In this document: positions 29,551 through 36,767 of the stretch, in pieces
Layout of the letters: each line of letters starts with the position of its first letter
How positions within the stretch are numbered: position 1 is the stretch's first letter
NCBI RefSeq assembly: GCF_021088345.1
Contig: NZ_CP088156.1
Coordinates: 496,001 to 560,000 of the forward strand
DNA from: Bradyrhizobium ontarionense
GTDB taxonomy: Bacteria; Pseudomonadota; Alphaproteobacteria; Rhizobiales; Xanthobacteraceae
Direction of reading: 5' to 3'
Length of the DNA stretch: 64,000 nt
Notes under the pieces: model-generated
Databases searched by the model: none
What the model was told of the DNA's origin: nothing
What the model saw: only the letters and a program-made list of their open reading frames with translations
Translations under genes and position numbers: made by a program

Positions 29551-31260
29551 TCAAACTTCCCGCTTCGCCGGCACCATCTTGTCGTAGACCTTGCTGCCGA
29601 GCAGGGCGGCATGGCTGACGAACAAGAGCGAGGTGAAGGTGCCGTCGATCTGCGGCATGGAGGTCAGCACCGAGGCATTCTGAGCCGCCGCAAAGACGAT
29701 GCGCACCGCGTCGATGTTCGAGACCACGTCGAACAGCACCAGGAGATAGCTGATGCCGAGGATGCCGGTGATGGCGACATGCTGGATCCTGTTGATGTCG
29801 ACCATGTTGCTGCGGCCCTTGACCTCCTGCAGCACCATGTCGGACAGCGCGGCCTTGTCGGGGCCGGTCTTGTCGGCCAGATACTTCGGCGCCTGCGTTG
29901 GCGAAGCGGCGTCGGGGGCGGTCTGGTCTTGGGTGCCGACGATGGTCGAGTTCGAGATCAGGCGCGACAGGAACGGCGTGGCGACGGCGAACCCGCCGAC
30001 GAGACCGAGATAGAGGGGGATGCTCGGGAACAGATTGTAGGCGTCGAGCGCGGCCTTGGCGGTGTTGGGCGTCTCCTTGGCGGCGGTTGCAGCCGCCGCC
30101 TGCTGCTGCAGTTCGGTAATAACAAGGCCACCGAAGCCGTAGTTGAAGAGACCGCAGACCAATAGGCCCGACAGCAGGATGATCGACCACATCGCGAGTT
30201 GGGCCAGGGTGAGGCTCATGCGGTTGCGCTCGTCGATGATGGGCCCCAGCGCGCGGCCGGTGATGCCGAAGCCGCAGGCGATGAACAGCAGCAGCAGCGA
30301 GAGCAGCGCGAGGCAGAAGGGAATGACCAGTGACATCGTGCCGTTGATGGCGCTCGACCAACCCAGCGGCTGGCTGGCAAACCATTCCGGCCATGTCGTC
30401 TTGCGGCTGGCCTTCACGCCGGGCTTGGCATCGGCGTCGGGATATTGCGCCGACGCGACCACGGTCTGGGCCGCGGCGAACTGCGCGCGGCAGTCCTTGG
30501 CCTTGTCGGAATTGGGACGCCATTTGACGCTGTCGAGCACGGTCGGTTTCTCTGCGGTCGCAACCGTGCAATCGAGGCCGTCATCCGCGCCGCCGAGCGC
30601 GACGCGCGCGCTCTGGACGAACTGGCCGAGCGACAGCCGTGCGCCGACCCCCATGCCGTAGGAGCCGAGCGCGGCCAGCACGAACAGCGCGAGGGCCACG
30701 ACGAACAAGGCGACGCCGGTCTTCGGCATCGCCTTCGAGGTCGATCGCGGCTCCGCCATCGGCGCGCTGCCGCCGGTCACGCCGGTGCCGGTCATCGCGT
30801 TGACGAGCACCGGATTGCTACCGGAGCCCGCATCCGTCGCAGCATCGCGCGTGAAGACGTCGACGGTCTGTCCGTTGGCGAGCGCCTGATGCAGCTGATG
30901 CGTGATCTTGTCGGCAGCGAGATCGCTCCAGGGGGCAGGGGGCGGCGGGGTCGTGGTTTTGTTGAGCCGCAGGGTGTCGCCGTCGGCCTCCCAGATGATG
31001 ATGCGGCCTTGCGGCGCGGTCGCGCCGCGCGCATTTTCGGTAATCGACAGGATCGCGCGCACGGTGTCGCCGAACTCGCGGTCCTGCACCGACGGCAGTT
31101 GGTCGCGCCGCTCGAATCCTGCGCCGTCCACGGCGGCCGCGAGCTGCGCAACGAGCCGCCTGACGCCGTTGACGCTGCCGCTGCCGTCGGCGGGCGCATT
31201 GCCGAGCGCCTTGGTCTCCGCCCACACGATCTGGGCCAGTTCACCTGATGAGAGCGTCAT
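29551..31260 (-). CDS. Polytopic membrane protein closing the eCIS operon
   Basis: 569 residues. A soluble N-terminal part (about 1-175, ending in a Pro-rich linker) is followed by hydrophobic segments at about 181-203, 308-333, 353-378, 411-433 and 494-516, possibly a sixth near 541-560. The loop from 204 to 305 holds two cysteines. It is the last gene of the injection system operon, after the cargo genes. Some CIS clusters encode a membrane protein that acts when particles contract (CisA in Streptomyces), but no homology to it is evident. Function unknown. Confidence 0.8.
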   Translation of the reverse strand: MTLSSGELAQIVWAETKALGNAPADGSGSVNGVRRLVAQLAAAVDGAGFERRDQLPSVQDREFGDTVRAILSITENARGATAPQGRIIIWEADGDTLRLNKTTTPPPPAPWSDLAADKITHQLHQALANGQTVDVFTRDAATDAGSGSNPVLVNAMTGTGVTGGSAPMAEPRSTSKAMPKTGVALFVVALALFVLAALGSYGMGVGARLSLGQFVQSARVALGGADDGLDCTVATAEKPTVLDSVKWRPNSDKAKDCRAQFAAAQTVVASAQYPDADAKPGVKASRKTTWPEWFASQPLGWSSAINGTMSLVIPFCLALLSLLLLFIACGFGITGRALGPIIDERNRMSLTLAQLAMWSIILLSGLLVCGLFNYGFGGLVITELQQQAAAATAAKETPNTAKAALDAYNLFPSIPLYLGLVGGFAVATPFLSRLISNSTIVGTQDQTAPDAASPTQAPKYLADKTGPDKAALSDMVLQEVKGRSNMVDINRIQHVAITGILGISYLLVLFDVVSNIDAVRIVFAAAQNASVLTSMPQIDGTFTSLLFVSHAALLGSKVYDKMVPAKREV

Positions 31261-31345
31261 GTGTTTCTCCCGGGGGCAATCGTTCGTTCAGTATCGATCG
31301 GTCTTCGGCCGTGATTATCGTCGTCCATTCATTGGAGCTGGCTTG

Positions 31346-34099
31346 TCACTTCGAAAGCCAGTCCTGCAGGAATTTTCGCGTGGCCTCGTCAGTCTTGCGG
31401 TCTGTGCCGAGATTGAAATCCTTCCACATCTCCTTGCCCCGGTTCGGCGCATGACAGTTCGGGCAGACCGTGCCCAGCTGTTCCTGGACGGTCGGGAATG
31501 CATTGCGGTTGGGATCCGGCGGCTTGTAGCCCGGCGGGCTGGGATGCGCGTTCGGATCGCGTGGTTGAACCGGCTGCGGCTGGGCCTGCGCCGGCAGGCT
31601 CTGCGGCCGCGGCGGCAGGTTCTTGACGGCCGATCGCAGCGCCGTGAGCGCCTGTCCGGTGACGCTGGAGCAGGTCGGAATCCTGTTGAGGGCCTCGACC
31701 TCGGCCGGTGTCATCTTCGGTCCCGGCAGATCCTTGGGCAACCGACCGTGACAGGAGGGACAGACGTCATCCTTGCCGGCGGACGGCTTCGGCGCCGGCA
31801 GCCGCGCGGCAGGCGGCACGCCCTGGATTGATGCGTCGGCGAGCTGCGCCGCGATCAGCACCGTTTCGGTGTCCGTCGCGCCTTCGGGGAAGGCTTTCAT
31901 GAACTCGGTGACGAAAGCAGCATCGACGCATCCATCCGATCCCATCCGGCCCACGAGGATGTTGTAGATGCTGATCTCGTTCGGCCGCTTGCCGTCGAGC
32001 TGCTTGTAGGCCCTGTCGAGATCGGTCTCGGTGGCGGCGTCGTAGGCAGCCTCGCTTCCCTTGCTGCTCAGATAGCCGGTGCCGCCTCCGACGATTAGGC
32101 CGCAGATCAAGATGCCCCATCCCGCGGTCTCGATGTCGAGCAGGAGATTGCAGACGACGTAGCTTCCCAGCGCGCCGCCAGCCAGTCCACCGGCCGCGCC
32201 GGCCAGCACGCGCGGGCGCTGCTTCGGCGTCGCGGTGTAGAGCTGGTAGCCGGTAATGATGGTGAAGGCGGCGATGCCGCCGATCTTGAGCCCCTTGAAC
32301 AGCAACGCCATCCGGCGCGCGCTGTTGGCGGCGGCTGCCGCCCCCTCCGCGGCGCCTTCCAGGGCGCCTGCTTCGCCGCTCGCGCCCGCGAGTGTCTTCT
32401 GCGCCAGCGCCTCCACCAGCGCCTGCGGCTCACCCGACAAGGACTCGACGGCGGCGATGCTGCCGTCGGCGTTCTGCGTGATCCTGATCGTGATCTGCTC
32501 GGGTACCTTGGCGCCGGCCGGCGCTGACGCGTTGACCTGCTCGAGGTTCTTGCCGAAGGTGTACCTGACTTCCGATACCGTCGTGCCATTGGCATTGCGG
32601 ACGGAGTTGACGACCTCGACCTTGGTCTCGACCTGCACCGAGGTGGCCTGCTGGCCGGCCGGCGCGCCGGGCACGGCCTGTGCTCCTTCTGCGGCGGCGA
32701 CCGCCGTCTCGGAGCCCTTCAGGACGGTCAGGCTGCTGCTCTGCAGGTTCTTGATCTCGAAGGTGAGCTCCGGATATTTCAGGCTGAGCTTCTTCAAGAC
32801 GCCGGCGGCGGTCTCCGCGTTGGTTGCGCCCTGGCCGCAGGTCGCGCACACCTCCTGCTCGATCAGCATCCAGACGCGGCGGCCCTTGAGCTGGTCGCGC
32901 GGGATCTTTGCGAGCGCCTCCTCGAGCTGGTCTGCGATGTGCTGTTCGGCGTGACCATGCGTGTGCGGCAGCGTCTCGGCACTGGTGTGAGGCGGGAAGT
33001 TGGATTGCGCATTGTAGCCCGGACCGCCCGCCAGCTTCGACTGGCCGACGAACGTACGGTTCTCCAGGCCGGGAATGTCGGTGCGGGCTGCGCCGACGGT
33101 GCCGCCTTCGACCTCGATGTTCGGCGCCACGGCATTGGGCTCGATGCGGGTGACGCCCGTGGTGGCGCGATTGGCCTTGATGTCCTTCGTCAGGATATCC
33201 TGCATGCCGTTTTGCGAGAAGCGCCCTTGCCCTGCAGCGTCGGCCGGCTTGATCACGCGGCGTGCGTATTCGTCTGCGGCCAGCTCATCATTGCCCTTGG
33301 CGAACTGGGCGAGCTGGCCGTTGCTCATGTTGGCGTAGCGATTCTGCAGCGCTTCGACCGCTGCCGCGTCGCCGTTCTTGACCAGCTTGCGCAACTGGTC
33401 GATGGACAGCTTCGTGTAGTCCGGGGCACGTCGCAGCACGGCGCCCTGGCCGCGCTGCTGCACCACATGCGTCAGCTCGTGGGCGAGCAGGCGCTGGCCC
33501 GCGGCCGAGGCGGGCGCGTAACGTCCGTCGCCGAACACGACGTTGTGGCCGACCGTGTAGGCCCGGGCGCCGACGGCCCGCGCTGAGGCAGCCGCGCGCG
33601 CATCGGTGTGGATGCGGACGCCTTCGAAGCTGTGGCCGAAGCGGCCCTCCATGGTGGCGCGTGCGGAGCGTTCGAGCGGCTGGCCGGGCGAGCGCAGCAC
33701 CTCGTGGACGATCGGCGGTGCAATGCTGGCCTGCGCGCGAGGGCCGCCATCCTGGGCCGCGTTGCGCCGTAGCGTGTCCTGCCGGCACGAGGCGCAGGTG
33801 CCGCCGCACTCACACTGGCGCTGCAGCGCTGATGCTGGCCGGAACGAACCGACGCTGGACTGTGGAGCCGACGATGGCCTCGCCGTGACCGGGCCCGGAC
33901 GCGCCGCGGCCCCGTCCACGACGGTGCGCGCGACCGCCTCCGCCTCGTGCTCGGCCGGGTCGTCGACCGCGCCGATCTCCAACTGGGCCTGCAACGGCTG
34001 CAGCAGCGGCGACGGCGGCTGCAGGGCGACGCCCGCGCCGGGCCGCTGCGCATGGGCCGCACGGGGGCTGGCGGAGCTATGGGACGCGGCCGCCTTCAT
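31346..34099 (-). CDS. eCIS cargo candidate 1: DUF4157 protein with deaminase-like domain
   Basis: 917 residues. The order is: disordered N-terminus with DPAEHEAEAVARTVVDG, a Cys cluster CECGGTCASC (about 96-105), DUF4157 with HELTHVVQQ (His207), then a deaminase-like stretch with HAE at 383-385 and CATC at 418-421. Two hydrophobic Gly-rich segments follow (about 604-675). The C-terminus has CPSC (780) and a terminal module with CPNC (879) and DEATRKFLQDWLSK that is shared with the next cargo protein. DUF4157 proteins are common eCIS payloads. The HAE/CxxC pair is the zinc-deaminase signature, so base deamination in a target cell is the likely activity. Confidence 0.8.
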   Translation of the reverse strand: MKAAASHSSASPRAAHAQRPGAGVALQPPSPLLQPLQAQLEIGAVDDPAEHEAEAVARTVVDGAAARPGPVTARPSSAPQSSVGSFRPASALQRQCECGGTCASCRQDTLRRNAAQDGGPRAQASIAPPIVHEVLRSPGQPLERSARATMEGRFGHSFEGVRIHTDARAAASARAVGARAYTVGHNVVFGDGRYAPASAAGQRLLAHELTHVVQQRGQGAVLRRAPDYTKLSIDQLRKLVKNGDAAAVEALQNRYANMSNGQLAQFAKGNDELAADEYARRVIKPADAAGQGRFSQNGMQDILTKDIKANRATTGVTRIEPNAVAPNIEVEGGTVGAARTDIPGLENRTFVGQSKLAGGPGYNAQSNFPPHTSAETLPHTHGHAEQHIADQLEEALAKIPRDQLKGRRVWMLIEQEVCATCGQGATNAETAAGVLKKLSLKYPELTFEIKNLQSSSLTVLKGSETAVAAAEGAQAVPGAPAGQQATSVQVETKVEVVNSVRNANGTTVSEVRYTFGKNLEQVNASAPAGAKVPEQITIRITQNADGSIAAVESLSGEPQALVEALAQKTLAGASGEAGALEGAAEGAAAAANSARRMALLFKGLKIGGIAAFTIITGYQLYTATPKQRPRVLAGAAGGLAGGALGSYVVCNLLLDIETAGWGILICGLIVGGGTGYLSSKGSEAAYDAATETDLDRAYKQLDGKRPNEISIYNILVGRMGSDGCVDAAFVTEFMKAFPEGATDTETVLIAAQLADASIQGVPPAARLPAPKPSAGKDDVCPSCHGRLPKDLPGPKMTPAEVEALNRIPTCSSVTGQALTALRSAVKNLPPRPQSLPAQAQPQPVQPRDPNAHPSPPGYKPPDPNRNAFPTVQEQLGTVCPNCHAPNRGKEMWKDFNLGTDRKTDEATRKFLQDWLSK

Positions 34100-34257
34100 T
34101 CTGGCACCCCGCGCTTGTCGGAGTTCACGTCCCCGATGCCGCCCATGCGCCGACCAAGATCCACAAAGATCCGACCAACTGCTGGAATTCTTTGCTCAGT
34201 CTTCATTTGTCTTCCATCTTGATCCCGTCGGTCCTCGGTCATGTCGAGCATGATGCG

Positions 34258-36393
34258 TCACTTCGAAAGCCACTCCTGCATGAGCTTGCGCGTGGCCTCG
34301 TCGTTCGGCTGCTTGCCGAAGGGCGACGGGCCGTTTCCGAAGCTCAGGTCCTTCCAGCTGTCCTTGCTCTTGTTTGGAGTGTGGCAGTTCGGACAAACGG
34401 TGCCGGTCTGCTGCTGCACCGTCGGGAACGTGTTCGTGTTGGAAGCCGGCGGCTTGTAGTTCGGCGGATTGGGATGCGCTTGCGCCGGCGGACGCGCGGG
34501 GGCGGGTGGCGGCGCAGGCGCTTGGACAGGCGCCGCCTTCTGATCGATGAGCTCCAGGATCTTCTGCCAGCGGTTCACGGACGCGATGAACTTGTTGGGA
34601 TCGCTCTGGTCCAGTCCGGCCATCCGGCCAAGGACGTAGTAGCGGAGTTCATCCAGCGGCAGCTTGCGCGCCTTGGCGGTGGCGATCAGATCCTCGATCG
34701 ACGGGGTCTCGAGCGGAATCTCGCTGACCAGCAGGCGCACCATCGTGAAGTGACGTCCGCCGCCGCTGAACTGCTGGAACGTATCGCTCAGCTCGGGGTC
34801 GAGCTGCTGGAACGTGAAGCCGACGCCGGTCAGATCGATGATTGGCGATGAATCGCTGACGGTCGGCTCGACTGCGGCGGGATTGGCTTCGATGGTCGAG
34901 ATCACCGCGCTGCTCATGAAGACGCGCGCGTAGAGCGTCTGCTCCGGGCTGCTCAGCATCATCTTCAGAACGGTGTCGGCGCTGTCGTCGATGACCTTCT
35001 GCGCCTTCGCCTGGTTGCGATCGATCTGCGCCGCGGCGATCTTCCGATCGACCCGGGCTTTGAGGTAGGAGCTGAGCAAGCCGATGCCGATCGACAGGGC
35101 GGTCGTGCCGACGCCGATGCCGATGCTCTTGAAGCGCGCGCGCGTGCCACCACCACCGCCGCTGCCGCCGCTAGCGGGCGTTTCGGCGAGGTCCGCATTG
35201 CCGGTCGGATGCACGGGCGCATGGCTGACCAGGTCGACCTTCGACAGCGTTCCGGACGTCTCGAAGCTGGCGCGGATGCACCCCGAACAGGCCGGATAGG
35301 GCTCGAAGACGGTTTGTCCGTTGACCTGACGAACGCGGATGGTCGAGAAACGGATGGTGCCCTTGGCCCCTTTCGGCAGCCGGGCGATGATGTCCTCGAA
35401 GATCTTCATCTCCGCATCGTTGACATGCTGAAACGGGAAGTCGCGCCGCGGGCCCGAGCCGGCGATGCTGCGCGTGCCCGACAAGGTGCGGCTACTCGGA
35501 CTGCTGGCGTGATACACCGCGGCTCCCTGGCCCAGCGCATCGGAGTCCGCGCCGCTGATAGCGCGCATTTCCTTCGGGCCTGTGTAACCCTCGATGTCGA
35601 TGATCGCGGCTCCAATGACCTTGGTCGTTTTCGGTACGGGTCCGCCCGCGCGCAGGATCTGGTCGAGCCGCGCCTGGGCGGCGGGACCTCCTTCCTCGAT
35701 GACCTGCAGACGGGCATCCAGCGGTGGGTCCGGCTGGCGTTGCAGCACCGCCCCCCGACGGCCCTGCTGCACGACATGGGTCAGCTCATGGGCGAGCAGC
35801 CGGCGGCCGGCGGGCGATTGCGGTGCATAATGGCCGCCGCCGAACACGACGTTGCGGCCGACCGTGTAGGCCTGGGCGCCAACCGCACGCGCCGAGGCCG
35901 CGGCTTGTGCATCGGTGTGGACACGAACACCTTCGAAGCTCTGGCCGAAGCGCGGCTCCATATCGGCGCGCGTCGCAGCGTCGAGCGGGGTGCCGGACGA
36001 ACGCAGGACGTCATGTACGACCGGCGGCGCCATCGCTGCGGGCGAGGCCGCGAGACCGCCGTGCGCTTCCTTGCGCTGCATCAGATCCTTGCGGCAGTCG
36101 GGGCAGGTGCCGCCGCAGGCGCATTGGCGTTGCACGCGCGGCGCAACTGCGGAGACCGCGCCAAGCGATGCCGGACTTGCGTAGCTCGCAGGCACCGGAC
36201 CATCGACGACCCGGCGCGCCATCGCATCGGCTTCGCGCTCGAACGGATCGTCGACCGGGCCGATCTCGAGCCGCGGCTGCAGCATCGCGGTCGCGGGGAA
36301 GGCAAGGGGCGGATTCAGAGCTACGCCGCGGTTCGGTCGCACGGCCTGGTTCTGCCGCTGATAGGGCGAGGCGTGCGTTGCCGTCTGCTTCAT
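34258..36393 (-). CDS. eCIS cargo candidate 2: DUF4157 protein with second deaminase-like domain
   Basis: 711 residues. The first 33 residues nearly match those of cargo 3, while the DUF4157 part (HELTHVVQQ, His202; CACGGTCPDC cluster) is closest to cargo 1. A different deaminase-like domain follows: NDAEMKIFEDII (Asp326-Glu328) and PACSGC (Cys369, Cys372), resembling the bacterial toxin deaminases that use D-x-E in place of H-x-E. After a Gly-rich linker and a hydrophobic segment (about 425-445) comes a helical region, then the terminal zinc-ribbon-like module (CPNC about 667, ending MQEWLSK). A 158-bp gap to cargo 1 holds no gene. Confidence 0.8.
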   Translation of the reverse strand: MKQTATHASPYQRQNQAVRPNRGVALNPPLAFPATAMLQPRLEIGPVDDPFEREADAMARRVVDGPVPASYASPASLGAVSAVAPRVQRQCACGGTCPDCRKDLMQRKEAHGGLAASPAAMAPPVVHDVLRSSGTPLDAATRADMEPRFGQSFEGVRVHTDAQAAASARAVGAQAYTVGRNVVFGGGHYAPQSPAGRRLLAHELTHVVQQGRRGAVLQRQPDPPLDARLQVIEEGGPAAQARLDQILRAGGPVPKTTKVIGAAIIDIEGYTGPKEMRAISGADSDALGQGAAVYHASSPSSRTLSGTRSIAGSGPRRDFPFQHVNDAEMKIFEDIIARLPKGAKGTIRFSTIRVRQVNGQTVFEPYPACSGCIRASFETSGTLSKVDLVSHAPVHPTGNADLAETPASGGSGGGGGTRARFKSIGIGVGTTALSIGIGLLSSYLKARVDRKIAAAQIDRNQAKAQKVIDDSADTVLKMMLSSPEQTLYARVFMSSAVISTIEANPAAVEPTVSDSSPIIDLTGVGFTFQQLDPELSDTFQQFSGGGRHFTMVRLLVSEIPLETPSIEDLIATAKARKLPLDELRYYVLGRMAGLDQSDPNKFIASVNRWQKILELIDQKAAPVQAPAPPPAPARPPAQAHPNPPNYKPPASNTNTFPTVQQQTGTVCPNCHTPNKSKDSWKDLSFGNGPSPFGKQPNDEATRKLMQEWLSK

Positions 36394-36461
36394 GCCACCC
36401 TCCCTTCCTTGATCATCTCGGTGCGGATCGCGGCGACGAGGTCGTCGCGGCCGATCGGGCG
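36294..36461 (-). repeat. Duplicated junction: AAA+ gene end plus DUF4157 gene start
   Basis: This 168-bp stretch is nearly identical to 39463-39630. At 39.5 kb it is the genuine end of the AAA+ gene (IGRDDLVAAIRTEMIKEG) overlapping the start of cargo 3. Here it is the end of the chimeric remnant overlapping the start of cargo 2. The shared stretch marks a duplication breakpoint. Confidence 0.85.
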
Positions 36462-36767
36462 GGCGGCGGAGCTCTGCGCCGACGCATCGGCATGGATGCG
36501 CACCGCCGAGAAGTCTTTGCCGAACTTCTCTTCCATCCGCGTGCGTGGCATGGGCTGGCCGGGGCTTCGCAGCACGTCACTGACAGCATCGGGCAACCCG
36601 AGCGGCGGCGCGCCTGTTCCGAACCGCTGCAGGCTGGTGCGCTTGCCAGCGCAGCGAGAACATGTCTCGCCCGTTTCCTCGCATGCGCAGGTCCGCTGCA
36701 GCGTCACCGGCCGGGCCGCCCGAGCGACGGGCGCTGCCTTCACGGCCATGGCGCGTTGCGCGCTCAT
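36390..36767 (-). pseudogene. Chimeric remnant: DUF4157 N-terminus fused to AAA+ C-terminus
   Basis: Open frame of 125 residues. Residues about 20-102 copy the N-terminal part of cargo 3 (CACEETGETCSRCAG, DVLRSPGQPMP, FSAVRIHADASAQ), with three residues missing, but it breaks off before the HExxH motif. Residues 103-125 (RPIGRDDLVAAIRTEMIKEG...) are the C-terminus of the AAA+ ATPase. It overlaps both neighbours by ATGA, so translation through it is preserved. It is best read as the scar of a tandem duplication/deletion, although a small translated product cannot be excluded. Confidence 0.8.
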
